From Spiroplasma_E ixodetis_B (GTDB taxonomy: Bacteria > Bacillota_I > Bacilli_A > Mycoplasmatales > VBWQ01): a stretch of DNA of 64,000 bases. A program made the translations under genes and the position numbers. The notes below the pieces were generated by a model. It was not told the origin of the DNA, made no database searches, and saw nothing but the letters and a program-made list of their open reading frames with translations. Location: assembly GCF_040369795.1 (NCBI RefSeq), contig NZ_AP028955.1:310001-374000 (forward strand), read 5' to 3'. The first letter of the stretch is position 1. Each line of letters begins with the position of its first letter. Positions 32,336 to 43,348 of the stretch are shown here, in pieces.

Positions 32336-32886
32336 TAGCTAACTAAAGTAATGTTTACTCATATCTTGAAAAACAAAATCAATCGCTTTTTTAATATTTG
32401 GTCAATAATTTGGTAATATTTTTCTTATATTATGTTTTATAGCAAATCAAAAATGTTAAATTGGATTTAAATTAGGAGAATATGGCGGAAGAAATAATAG
32501 TTTGCATCCAGTATTTTCAATTAATTGTTGTGTTAATTTAGATTTATGAAACGTTGCATTATCTAAAACTATAATTTGTCCACGCTTTAATACTGGAATT
32601 AGTATATTTTTTACATATCATTCAAAAATTTTACTGTTGCAATGTCCTTCAAATGCTCATAGGGCTTTTAATTTACCTTTATTTAGCGAACCAATTATAC
32701 TCATTCTTCTTATTTTATATGCTGGTTTATTATCAAATAATCTTTTACCTTTTTCAGATAAACCATATTTATAAAATTCATTATAATCAATTCCAGATTC
32801 ATCAATATATACTAAATCTTCATTCATTATTTTAGCTATTTATTTTAAAAAATATTATTGTTTATTTTTATCTCTTTGTTCGTATA
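32336..32886 (-). mobile_element. IS630 fragment in IS3, 3' half
   Basis: Right terminal repeat at the IS3 junction, then the transposase C-terminal half up to the YEQRDKN region. It ends where the second IS630 starts. Stop codons and changes (for example a TTA in place of TCA at 32760) show decay. Confidence 0.82.
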
Positions 32887-33896
32887 TAGCTAACTAAAGT
32901 AATGTTTACTCATATCTTGAAAAAAAATCAATCGCTTTTTTAATATTTGGTCAATAATTTGGTAATATTTTTCTTATATTATGTTTTATAGCAAATCAAA
33001 AATGTTCAATTGGATTTAAATTAGGAGAATATGGTGGAAGAAATAATAGTTTGCATCCAGCATTTTCAATTAATTGTTGTGTTAATTTAGATTTATGAAA
33101 CGTTGCATTATCTAAAACTATAATTTGTCCACGCTTTAATACTGGAATTAGTATATTTTTTACATATGATTCAAAAATTTTACTGTTGCAATGTCCTTCA
33201 AATGCTCATAGGGCTTTTAATTTACCTTTATTTAGTGAACCAATCATACTCATTCTTTTTATTTTATATGCGGGTTTATTATCAAATAATCTTTTACCTT
33301 TTTCAGATCAACCATATTTATAAAATTCATTATCATCAATTCCAGACTCATCAATATATACTAAATCTTCATTCATTATTTTAGCTATTTCTTTTAAAAA
33401 ATCTTCTTGTTTGTTTTTATCTCTTTGTTCATATAGAAAAGTTTTTTTTATATGTATAATTTAGTTTTTTGAAATAGTTATAAACTGTTTCTTTAGTCAT
33501 ATCACCAAATTTTTCAATCACTTTTTGAACTGTAACATCTTTATTTTGCGCTAAATAATTTTTTAATTCATCTAAATCCTTTATTTTGTGGCTATGTCCT
33601 TTTTTATAATTAAAAATCGGTTTTATATGTCCAGTTTCTGTTTTTCTTTTTCTTCATAAGAATAAAGTCTTTCTAGTAATATTGAACACTTTACAAATTT
33701 CTTTAATTTTCATGTTTTTACTTTCATAGGCTTCTATTACTTTTCTTCGCAAGTATTCACTGTATGGTTTTGGCATAATTTAATCTTCCTCATCTATTTT
33801 AAATATTGCTGAATTGTACTTTTAAATTCAAAAACTGTTTAAATTACATATTATTATTTTACATTATTTATGAGTAAACATTACTTTAGTTAGCTA
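32887..33896 (-). mobile_element. IS630 element, full length, broken ORF
   Basis: Both ends present; TA at 33897-33898 joins to IS3 sequence (TAAGTCAG). The transposase is frameshifted by an extra T near 33450 and by a deletion near its end (32926). The left neighbour is another IS630 lacking its 5' end, consistent with insertion followed by a recombination deletion. Confidence 0.85.
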
Positions 33897-34388
33897 TAAG
33901 TCAGTGTCTTGTCTTGCTAAAGAGTACACTGTTACAAGAGCAGCTACTTATAATTGAATTAAGCAATTTACTAATTCAGGCATTTTTAAAACCAAAGATA
34001 ACCGTTCTGTTCAAGAAAATGAATTAATTAAATTAAGAAAAGAATTAAAACAATTAAGAATGGAAAATGATATTTTAAAGCAAGCAACACTAATAATATG
34101 CAGAAAATAGAAATTATTACTAAAAATAAAGTCAAATATAAAATTCGCAAAATGTGTCGTTTTTTAAAAATCTCTAAATCAACATATTATTTTAATTTCA
34201 AGAAAAAAGAAGATAAAATTCAAAATAATATGTATGATGAAGCTGTTATTAGTGCTTTTAAAGAAAATAAAGAAGCTTATGGAACAAGAAGATTAAAAGT
34301 TGTTCTAAAAGAAAAGAAAATTAATTTATCAAGACGAAAAATTAAAAAAAATATGAATAAACATAATTTAATATCAAAATACACTAAA

Positions 34389-35756
34389 GGTAATGTTTAG
34401 TAATCTGTGTAACTTACAAAAATAACTATGTTTAATTAATTCTAGTAAATAAAATTAAATAAATAGAAAGAGTGAGTTACTTATGTCTAAAAAACAAAAT
34501 ATTAATAATAATGATCCAATATCAAAAGCAGTAGATTTATTACTAGAAAATACTGAAGATTTAACAACAGTTTTTAAAGAGGGAGGTTTATATAAAGAAT
34601 TAACAAAAAGATTAGTTGAAAAAATGTTGAATTCTGAAATGCAAAATTATTTAGGATATGAAAAAAATCAACATAATACTAGTGAAAATGCTCGCAATGG
34701 TATAAGTTCAAAAAAATTAATAACCCAACAAGGTAAAATTGAGATTAATGTACCACGAGATCGTAATAGTAATTTTGAGCCAGTAATAGTTGCAAAAAGA
34801 CAAAGAAGATTTGATGGTTTTGATCAACAAGTTCTTTCATTATATGCCAAAAGCATGACTTTATCAGATATTAGAATGCAGTTACAAGAGTTATATCATG
34901 GTGCTGATATTAGCGAAAGTGTTATTATTCAAATTACTGATGATGTTATTGATGATGTTAAAGAATGACAAAATCGGCCATTAGAAAGTGTTTATCCGAT
35001 TGTTTATTTTGATTGTATAGTAGTTAAAGTACTACAAGATAAACGCATTATTAACAAATCAGTTTATATAGCACTAGGAGTTGATTTAGAATGTAAAAAA
35101 GATTTTTTAGGTTTATGAATTAGTGAAAATGAAGGTTCTAAGTTTTGATTATCTAATTTCACAGAAATGAAAAATCGAGGCTTAAATGATATTCTTATTG
35201 CTTGTAGTGACAATTTAACAGGAATTTCAGAAGCGATACAATCAGTTTATCCTAAAACCGAACATCAATTATGAATAGTTCATCAAATTAGAAATAGTTT
35301 AAAATGTGTTTCATACAAACATAGAAAATCACTAGTTACAGATTTAAAACCAATTTATAGTGCATGTAGTGAAGAACAAGCAATGCAAGCTTTAGAATCT
35401 TTTGAAAGTAAATTAAATAAACAATATCCTCAAATTGCTAAATCATGATATAAAAATTGAGATAATTTAATGGTTTTTATTAGTTATCATGCAGAAATCA
35501 AAAGAGTGATTTATACAACAAATGCTATTGAATCTGTTAATAGTCAATTACGAAAAGTTATTAGAAATAAAAAAGTTTTTCCAAATGATATGGCAGTTTT
35601 TAAAATATTTTACTTAGCAATTGAAAATATAACAAAAAAATGAACAATGCCCATTCAAAATTGAAATACAGCAATTGCTCATTTTATGATAAAATTTGAA
35701 GATAGAATTAATCTAAACTAGTAACTTGGTAAAAAGATACACAGATTTTTAAAAAT
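34389..35756 (+). mobile_element. IS256 element with intact transposase
   Basis: 5' terminal repeat GGTAATGTTTAGTAATCTG at 34389, inserted in IS3 OrfB. The 3' end stops at TTTTTAAAAA, three bases short of the usual GCC, where it merges with the identical decamer inside the 3' end of an IS5. The right junction is therefore a recombination, not a clean end. Confidence 0.88.
34483..35721 (+). CDS. IS256-family (mutator-type) transposase, intact
   Basis: A 412-residue DDE transposase, open from ATG 34483 to TAG when TGA is Trp. Catalytic candidates are Asp in YFDCIVVKV, Asp in ACSDNLTGI and Glu in TTNAIESVNSQLR. The Cys/His region HQLWIVHQIRNSL carries a Cys-to-Trp change relative to other copies (HQLCIVHQ), so activity is not certain. 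Ribosome site AGAAAGAGTGAG. This is the only unbroken IS256 ORF in the window. Confidence 0.85.
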
Positions 35757-35928
35757 TTAAATTTTTATCAAGTTAATATAAAAATAATATTAACAATTTT
35801 TGCGTTTGAAATATAAATTTATTTTTAAAGTATTTTTTTAAAAATATTAACTTCTATAATTATTAACACTAAAAAATTTATAAATATTATTATTGACAAT
35901 TGATTAAATTTATTTACGGAATATGTCT
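35748..35928 (+). mobile_element. IS5 3' terminal fragment
   Basis: The non-coding 3' ~180 bp of the IS5 element including the ATGTCT end. It shares the decamer TTTTTAAAAA with the preceding IS256 end. Confidence 0.8.
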
Positions 35929-36280
35929 ACTAAATAAAGGTAAATTAAAAGCCCTATGAGCGTTTGAAGGACATTGCAACAGTAAAATTTTTGAATCATA
36001 TGTAAAAAATATACTAATTCCAGTATTAAAGCGTGGACAAATTATAGTTTTAGATAATGCAACGTTTCATAAATCTAAATTAACACAACAATTAATTGAA
36101 AATGCTGGATGAAAACTATTATTTCTTCCACCATATTCTCCTAATTTAAATCCAATTGAACATTTTTGATTTGCTATAAAACATAATATAAGAAAAATAT
36201 TACCAAATTATTGACCAAATATTAAAAAAGCGATTGATTTTGTTTTTCAAGATATGAATAAACATTACTTTAGTTAGCTA
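35929..36280 (+). mobile_element. IS630 fragment, 3' third
   Basis: From SLNKGKLKALWAF to the right terminal repeat. Its TA (36281-36282) joins IS1595 sequence, so the original element was inserted in the ATATATAG site of the IS1595. Confidence 0.83.
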
Positions 36281-36810
36281 TATATAGCGAAGTTGAAAGT
36301 AATGAAATGTATCAGGTGTGCTTCTTCTAGCTTGAATGTTTCTGATTTGAGAAGAATAAGATTTTTGAAATGTAATCAAACATTTAGTATTCTTCATTAC
36401 ACCATTTTTCACAAGTCACAAACACCTTTGACATCTTGGTTTTATCTCATCTTTAGATGAATAAACACAAAGCATCGTATACCATCAACAGATGTTGCAA
36501 GGGAATTGGGTGTGACATATAAAACAGGTTGAAGAATTGGTCATGAACTCAGAACTAGAATTTGGAATCAAGATGCAGGGTTCATTGATGATGGCACAGC
36601 ACAGATGGATGAAATGTATCTTTCACATGTATGTTTTAAAAAACAAGGAAGATCTTTGTTGAATAAAAACTTGATTGTTGGATTTTATGAGAAAACCAGC
36701 AACAAACTAATTGTGAAAGTATTGAAAAAAGCAGATGAGAAAAACCTTTTATGATTTGCATTGAAACACATTTCTACTGGGTGTTGTCTATTTACGGATT
36801 CTTGTAAGGG

Positions 36811-38934
36811 TGGAATGGCAATCTTTTTTAGGACTGTTTTTTGGTAGACATTTGTGCTTATGTATTTTATGGTGGTTAAGTAGTTTAGAGTGCTGTGGAT
36901 TCTTATGTTGTTGTATCAATTGATATAATCAAATAATTCTAATTTTAATGGGATTAATGATGTAAAATTTTTATCATTAATAAATTCTGTTTTGAAAGTT
37001 TTGAAAGTTGCTTCAGCAACAGCGTTATCATAAGGACAACCTTTTTTGCTTAAAGAGCGGGTAATATTGAAGGCTAATAAAAGTTTATCAATAGTTTTAT
37101 TATTAAATTCATTACCGCGATCGCTATGAAATATTTGAATATTTTTTAAACAACGATTTGAGCACATAGACGCTTGATATACTAATGATGCATCTTTTTT
37201 AGTACCTACACTATGTCCAATAATTTCGCGATTGTACAGGTCGATTAATAAGCAAATATAGTTTTATTTACCATTAACTTGAACATAAGTTAAATCACTA
37301 ACAATAACTTCATTTTTAAGCCTATTATTAAAGTCTCTATTAACAAGATTAGTAATTTGACTATCATTGACTTTATTATGATAATTTTTGTATGATAATT
37401 TAGTGTATTTTGATATTAAATTATGTTTATTCATAATTTTTTTAATTTTTCGTCTTGATAAATTAATTTTCTTTTCTTTTAGAACAGCTTTTAATCTTCT
37501 TGTTCCATAAGCTTCTTTATTTTCTTTAAAAGCACTAATAACAGCTTCATCATACATATTATTTTGAATTTTATCTTCTTTTTTCTTGAAATTAAAATAA
37601 TATGTTGATTTAGAGATTTTTAAAAAACGACACATTTTACGAATTTTATATTTAACTTTATTTTTAGTAATAATTTCTATTTTCTGCCTATTATTAGTGC
37701 TGCTTGCTTTAAAATATCATTTTCCATTCTTAATTGTTTTAAATCTTTTCTTAATTTAATTAATTCATTTTCTTCAACAGAACGGTTATCTTTGGTTTTA
37801 AAACTGCCTGAATTAGTAAATTGCTTAATTCAATTATAGCTAACTAAAGTAATGTTTACTCATAAATAATGTAAAATAATAATATGTAATTTAAACAGTT
37901 TTTGAATTTAAAAGCACAATTCAGCAATATTTAAAATAGATTAGGAAGATTAAATTATGCCAAAACCATACAGTGAAGACTTACGAAGAAAAGTAATAGA
38001 AGCCTATGAAAGTAAAAACATGAAAATTAAAGAAATTTGTAAAGTGTTCAATATTACTAGAAAGACTTTATTCTTATGAAGAAAAAGAAAAAAAGAAACT
38101 GGGCATATAAAACCGATTTTTAATTGTCAAAAAGGACATAGCCACAAAACAAAGGATTTAGATGTATTAAAAAATTATTTAGCGCAAAATAAAGATGTTA
38201 CAGTTCAAAAAGTAATTGAAAAATTTGGTGATATGACTAAAGAAATAGTTTATAACTATTTCAAAAAACTAAATTATACTATCAAAATGCAATGAATTTT
38301 ATAAATATGCTTGATCTGAAAAAGGTAAAAGATTATTTGATAATAAACCCGCATATAAAATAAAAAAAATGAGTATAATTGGTTCACTAAATAAAGGTAA
38401 ATTAAAAGCCCTATGAGCATTTGAAGGACATTGCAACAGTAAAATTTTTGAATCATATGTAAAAAATATACTAATTTCAGTATTAAAGCGTGGACAAATT
38501 ATAGTTTTAGATAATGCAACGTTTCATAAATCTAAATTAACACAACAATTAATTGAAAATGCTGGATGCAAACTATTATTTCTTCCACCATATTCTCCTA
38601 ATTTAAATCCAATTGAACATTTTTGATTTGCTATAAAACATAATATAAGAAAAATATTACCAAATTATTGGCCAAATATTAAAAAAGCTATTGATTTTGT
38701 TTTTCAAGATATGAGTAAACATTACTTTAGTTAGCTATATAAGTAGCTGCTCTTGTAACATTGTACTCTTTAGCAAGACAAGACACTGACTTACCACTTT
38801 GATATACAGCTGCTATTTGTTTTTTAAATTCATCTGAATATGAGTTAATATTGGCCATAATTATAATTCCTTTCTTTTAACTAATTTGTGCACTTGTCTA
38901 CGTAATTAGTGTCCAATAAAGTGTAACCAATCCA
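36811..38934 (-). mobile_element. IS3-family element, complete, split by IS630
   Basis: Both ends (TGGAATGGCAATC... and TGGATTGGTTACAC inverted) with a GGG target duplication in IS1595. Without the IS630 it is about 1221 bp. OrfA starts at 38858. OrfB (integrase core: VSDLTYVQVNGK, SDRGNEFNNKTID, AEATFKTFKTE) has a TAA for the Trp after VNGK at about 37264, so it is inactive. Confidence 0.88.
37837..38737 (+). mobile_element. IS630 element in IS3, internal deletion
   Basis: 901 bp with both ends and TA duplication (37835-37836, 38738-38739). About 110 bp around YKKTFLYEQRD and YIDESG are missing, so the first catalytic Asp is gone. Confidence 0.88.
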
Positions 38935-39194
38935 GGGATATGGAAGTTTAAAAAACTTCTATCATAAACATGAAATCGTAAATCATGAAGTTGGATATGT
39001 GTCATCAACAGGTGTAAACACAAACCAGATTGAATCTGCATGAAAACACATCCGAAGAACTTTCCGAACACACATAAAAGTTTCAAAACACAATATTCAT
39101 TTATATGCAAAAGAAGCTACATATAAATTCAATAAGATACCTAGTTTTGAAACTATAATTTTGTGTTAATTTAGATACATGTGGGGATAATTTC

Positions 39195-39256
39195 CTAGAT
39201 AGTCTTTTATCTCCGTTTATGTGATAAAATTTAAAAATAGTACATAAAGGGATAAA
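39195..39256. repeat. 62-bp repeat next to IS1595, copy 2
   Basis: TAGATAGTCTTTTATCTCCG through AGGGATAAAA, abutting the IS1595 end, about 95% like copies at 30793 and 42230 by eye. Confidence 0.75.
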
Positions 39257-39319
39257 AGCCTATTTTATTTTGTAATCTATAATTTTGTGTAAAAATAATT
39301 ATTAAATCTTTGATAATAC

Positions 39320-39348
39320 TTGTTTTTTTAAATAACTTTCTATATAAT
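39320..39348 (+). promoter_or_regulatory. Promoter of rplM-rpsI
   Basis: TTGTTT, 17 bases, TATAAT, about 57 bases before the rplM start. Confidence 0.75.
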
Positions 39349-39354
39349 TATTAA

Positions 39355-39404
39355 TGCTTTAAGCAATGTAGTCCCGGTAAAAATTACACTGTAAGGAGAA
39401 AAAA
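39355..39404 (+). promoter_or_regulatory. rplM leader (possible L13 leader)
   Basis: The short leader contains GCAATGTAGTCCCGGTAAAAA then TTACACTGTAAGGAG, with GTGTAA/TTACACTG-type pairing that would involve the ribosome site. Firmicute rplM mRNAs carry an L13 autoregulatory leader; I infer the same here from position and self-complementarity. Confidence 0.4.
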
Positions 39405-39845
39405 ATGCGTCAAACAACAATGAATTTCAGTAACATTGAAAAAAAATGATATGTTATTGATGCCAGTGGTTTAATTTTAGGACGTCTTGCAACTAAAGTT
39501 GCAATGATATTGCGTGGTAAAAATAAACCTTCATTTACACCACATTTAGATTGTGGAGATTATATCATCATTATTAATGCAAACAAAATTAAATTAACAG
39601 GTAATAAATTACAAGATAAGAAGTACTATAACCATTCACAATATCCTGGTGGATTACGTGTACGTAATGCACAAAGTATGATTGCTAAAGATGCTTCTGA
39701 ATTAGTAGAAATAGCGATTAAGGGTATGCTACCAAATACTACCTTAGGTCGTAAGCAATTTACACATCTTCATGTTTATAACCATGATCAACATCAACAT
39801 CAAGCCCAAAACCCTGAAGTTTTAATATTAGACCAAGAGGAGTAA
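39405..39845 (+). CDS. rplM: 50S ribosomal protein L13
   Basis: A 146-residue large-subunit protein. The start MRQTTMNFSNIEKKWYVIDA includes a TGA Trp and follows TAAGGAG. Family motifs GLILGRLATKVA, DYIIIINANKIKLTG, KKYYNHSQYPGGLR and MLPNTTLGRKQF are clear. Operon with rpsI, 6 bases apart. The IS1595/IS3/IS630 nest lies directly upstream but ends before the promoter. Confidence 0.97.
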
Positions 39846-39851
39846 ACTTTT

Positions 39852-40259
39852 ATGACAAAATCTAATAAACCCGTAACTTATTCAAGTTCAGGCGGACGTA
39901 AAACGTCAACTGCCCGTGTTCATTTAAAAAATACTGGTCAATCAAAAATATTAATTAATGGTTTTGAGCCTTTAAAATATTTAGAACAAGAAATCTTAGT
40001 TCAAGATATGTTATTGCCTTTAAAAGTAACTAATACGTTAGAAAACTTTGATATTAATATCAAAGTTGAAGGTGGCGGAAGAACCGGTCAAGCTGGTGCA
40101 GCACGTTTAGCTTTATCTAATGTTTTAGTTAAGGTGTCAGAAGATTATCGAACATTATTAAGACAATTTGGATTATTAACTCGTGATGCACGTAAAAAAG
40201 AACGTAAAAAATATGGTTTAAAAGCAGCCAGAAAAGCACCACAATTTTCAAAACGTTAA
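39852..40259 (+). CDS. rpsI: 30S ribosomal protein S9
   Basis: A 135-residue small-subunit protein whose C-terminal tail reaches the P site. Motifs YSSSGGRKTSTARVHL, VEGGGRTGQAGAARLALS and the conserved basic end KKYGLKAARKAPQFSKR are present. The stop of rplM overlaps its ribosome site (AGAGGAG). Followed by a terminator. Confidence 0.97.
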   Translation: MTKSNKPVTYSSSGGRKTSTARVHLKNTGQSKILINGFEPLKYLEQEILVQDMLLPLKVTNTLENFDINIKVEGGGRTGQAGAARLALSNVLVKVSEDYRTLLRQFGLLTRDARKKERKKYGLKAARKAPQFSKR

Positions 40260-40262
40260 TAT

Positions 40263-40295
40263 AATAAAAAAAGAGTATCAGACTCTTTTTTTATT
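40263..40295 (+). terminator. Terminator of rplM-rpsI
   Basis: AAAAAAAGAGT ATCAG ACTCTTTTTTT stem and T-run right after the rpsI stop. Confidence 0.9.
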
Positions 40296-40518
40296 ATATT
40301 TATAGTATTACTAGAATTTTATATATTATTTTTGCTTATAATTTATTTCTTTATTTAAATAACTTTCTTTTTTTAATTTGTATTTCTTTAGATCAATTGG
40401 AGGTGTTTTTATTATAAACACTATATATGTTTAAAATAAGAATATCAATAATTTGTTTTAAGCATAATGTAAAATTAATTTACAAAAATTTAATAAAATT
40501 AAGGAGAGATTTTAATTT

Positions 40519-42222
40519 ATGCCAAAAGAAATTAGAAGAAAAAGAAAAGTTATTGTAGGAATGGTTGGTGAGACAGTTTTGTCTGATGGATTAATCGGGG
40601 ACATTAGAGCAATTTCTGAAATATTAGTTCAAAATGAGGGGGTATATCAAGAAAAATTAAATATTTTTAATTGACCTGAATCTTATGGTGTAATATCAAC
40701 TTTATTAAATATAAAAAATTATTTATAACTAACTAAAGTAATGTTTACTTATAAAAAATGTAAAATAATAATATGTAATTTAAACAGTTTTTGAATTTAA
40801 AAGTACAATTCAGCAATATTTAAAATAGATTAGGAAGATTAAATTATGCCAAAACCATACAGTGAAGACTTACGAATAAAAGTAATAGAAGCCTATGAAA
40901 GTAAAAACATGAAAATTAAAGAAATTTGTAAAGTGTTCAATATTACTAGAAAGACTTTATTCTTATGAAGAAAAAGAAAAAAAGAAACTGGGCATATAAA
41001 ACCAATTTTGAATTATCAAAAAGGACATAGCCACAAAATAAAGGATTTAGATGAATAAAAAAATTATTTAGCGTAAAATAAAGATGTTACAGTTCAAAAA
41101 GTAATTGAAAAATTTGGTGATATGACTAAAGAAACAGTTTATAACTATTTCAAAAAACTAAATTATACATATAAAAAAACTTTTCTATATGAACAAAGAG
41201 ATAAAAATAAACAAGAATATTTTTTAAAAGAAATAGCTAAAATAATGAATGAAGATTTAGTATTATATATTGATGAATCTGGAATTGATGATAATGAATT
41301 TTATAAATATGGTTGATCTGAAAAAGGTAAAAGATTATTTGATAATAAACCCACATATAAAATAAAAAGAATGAGTATAATTGGTTCACTAAATAAAGGT
41401 AAATTAAAAGCCCTATGAGCATTTGAAGGACATTGCAACAGTAAAATTTTTGAATCATATGTAAAAAATATACTAATTCCAGTATTAAAGCGTGGACAAA
41501 TTATAGTTTTAGATAATGCAACGTTTCATAAATCTAAATTAACACAACAATTAATTGAAAATGCTGGATGCAAACTATTATTTCTTTCACCATATTCTCC
41601 TAATTTAAATCCAATTGAACATTTTTGATTTGCTATAAAACATAATATAAGAAAAATATTACCAAATTATTGACCAAATATTAAAAAAGCTATTGATTTT
41701 TTTCAAGATATGAGTAAACATTACTTTAGTTAGTTGCATACTGGAAATTTATTAATATTTAAACCTAATGTAATATTAGAATTGTTAAAAAAATGAAATC
41801 AAAATAATGGTGAAGTTTGGAGTTTAATAGTTTTTGGTAATAATTTATATATTGGAAGTAGAAATCAACTATATGAAAGTAGACTATTTAAACTTTCTCT
41901 TAAAGGAGAAAAAATAACAGAAACTATTGGTTGAAAAAATAATAAAAATTATGGTTAGATTTGAAGTTTAGCTGTTGTTAATAATGATTTATATGTCGGA
42001 AGTAGAGTTCAAGTTATTGATAATAAATTTTTTAAAGGTGGATTATATAATTCATCTGATGGTGGTATTACTTTTATTGAAGTATTTGGTTGAAATAAAG
42101 ATTATGGTGTTTTAGTGAGTTTATTACCTGTAGATAATAATTTATATATTGGAAGCAAAAATTATAATGATAAAACTAATCAAAATTATCAAGGGAAGTT
42201 ATTTTTTAAAATAATAAAATAA
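40519..42222 (+). pseudogene. Repeat protein with a propeller-like motif, broken by IS630
   Basis: The reading frame begins MPKEIRRKRKVIVGMVGETV (40519, after AAGGAG) and runs 69 codons to an IS630 at 40726. It resumes at about 41737. The distal part has three repeats of about 50 residues with a WSL...NNLYIGSR core: VWSLIVFGNNLYIGSRNQ, IWSLAVVNNDLYVGSRVQ and LVSLLPVDNNLYIGSKNY, each followed by a KLF/GLYNS strand and a GGITFIEVFGW-type segment. This looks like a beta-propeller or WD-like array. A TAG at 41956-41958 interrupts the second repeat, and the two sides of the IS are one base out of register. No named family is recognised. Confidence 0.65.
40726..41736 (+). mobile_element. IS630 element, full length, broken ORF
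   Basis: 1011 bp with diverged ends (TAACTAACTAAAG and CTTTAGTTAGTTG). The duplication appears as TA (40724-40725) and CA (41737-41738). The transposase from 40846 has TAA codons in LDE-KNYL-A-NK (41055-41075) and other changes. Older than the recA copy by its divergence. Confidence 0.88.
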
Positions 42223-42229
42223 AATTGGT

Positions 42230-42291
42230 TTTTATCCCTTTATGTACTATTTTTAAATTTTATCACATAAATGGAAATAAAAGCCTATCTA
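42230..42291. repeat. 62-bp repeat next to IS1595, copy 3
   Basis: Inverted copy (TTTTATCCCTTTATGTACTA ... GGAAATAAAAGCCTATCTA) directly outside the IS1595 end at 42292. Confidence 0.75.
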
Positions 42292-43170
42292 GGAAATTAT
42301 CCCCACATGTATCTAAATCAAACACAAAATTATAGTTTCAAAACTAGGTATCTTATTGAATTTATATGCAGCTTCTTTTGCATATAAATGAATATTGTGT
42401 TTTGAAACTTTTATGTGTGTTCGGAAAGTTCGTCGGATGTGTTTTCATGCAGATTAAATCTGGTTTGTTTTTACACCTGTTGATGACACATATCCAACTT
42501 CATGATTTACGATTTCATGTTTGTGATAGAAGTTTTTGAAACTTCCATATCCCTTCCAAGAATCCGTAAATAGACAACACCCAGTAGAAATGTGTTTCAA
42601 TGCAAATCATAAAAGGTTTTTCTCATCTGCTTTTTTCAATACTTTCACAATTAGTTTGTTGCTGGTTTTCTCATAAAATCCAACAATCAAGGTTTTATTC
42701 AACAAGGATCTTCCTTGTTGAATAAAACCTACATGTGAAAGATACATTTCATCCATCTGTGCTGTGCCATCATCAATGAACCCTGCATCTTGATTTCAAA
42801 TTCTAGTTCTGATTTCATGACCTATTCTTCAAGTTGTTTTATATGTCACACCCAATTCCCTTGCAACATCTGTTGATGGTATACCATGCTTTGTGTTTAT
42901 TCATCTAAAGATGAGATAAAACCAAGATGTTAAAGATGTTTGTGACTTGTGAAAAATGGTGTCATGAAGAAAACTAAATGTTTGATGACATTTCAAACAT
43001 CTTATTCTTCTCAAATCAGAAACATTCAAACTAGAAGAAGCACACCTGATACATTTCATTACTTTCAACTTCGCTATATATTTCAAACAATCGTTTTCAT
43101 TTTAAAATATGCTATTGAATTAATTTCAATTCATTTTTTCCTCCACACTAGTACATGTGGGGATAATTTC
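42292..43170 (-). mobile_element. IS1595-family element, most complete copy, dead ORF
   Basis: About 879 bp bounded by GGAAATTATCCCCACATGTA inverted repeats. The transposase has a zinc ribbon (MKCIRCASSS...RCLKCHQTF), the TWRIGHEIRTR region, DEMYLSHVGF, FTDSWKGY and NQ..SAWKHIRRTF. It is broken at codon 5 and again (TAA) near the start, and by TAA for Glu in NQIESAW (near 42455). The last Glu is part of the catalytic set in this family. The ribosome site is GTGGAGG. Confidence 0.87.
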
Positions 43171-43348
43171 AATAAAATTATTAAAAAAATAAAAAACATT
43201 ATAATAAAAATATTCTAATGTTTATAGAATATTTAGTTAAAACAAACCTTAGCGAAATTAAGTTTCATTTTTAAAATATTAATAATATAAAGTATATTAA
43301 TAAAAATTAATGAACATAGTAATTATTAATTATTTCACAATTTTCGAT

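Larger units (their letters stand above)
32193..34388 (+). mobile_element. IS3-family element, 5' half, split by two IS630 copies
   Basis: Left end at 32193 and OrfA start at 32270. OrfA is interrupted at YQSG (32335) and resumes at 33897 (SVSCLAKEYTVTRAATYNWI). OrfB then runs from about 34101 until IS256 cuts it at ISKYTK (34388). The right half is not present here. Confidence 0.88.
36281..39194 (+). mobile_element. IS1595 element, 5' end missing, split by IS3
   Basis: Covers YIAKLKVMKCIRCASSSLNV (a CxxC zinc-finger half) through GTAQMDEMYLSHV up to FTDSCKG at 36810, then resumes at 38935 through VSSTGVNTNQIESAW to the end GGGGATAATTTCC. A 3-bp GGG duplication flanks the IS3. The N-terminus is lost to IS630 and the frame is decayed (FLKCNQ for CLKCHQ region, TAA in the tail). 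Confidence 0.85.
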
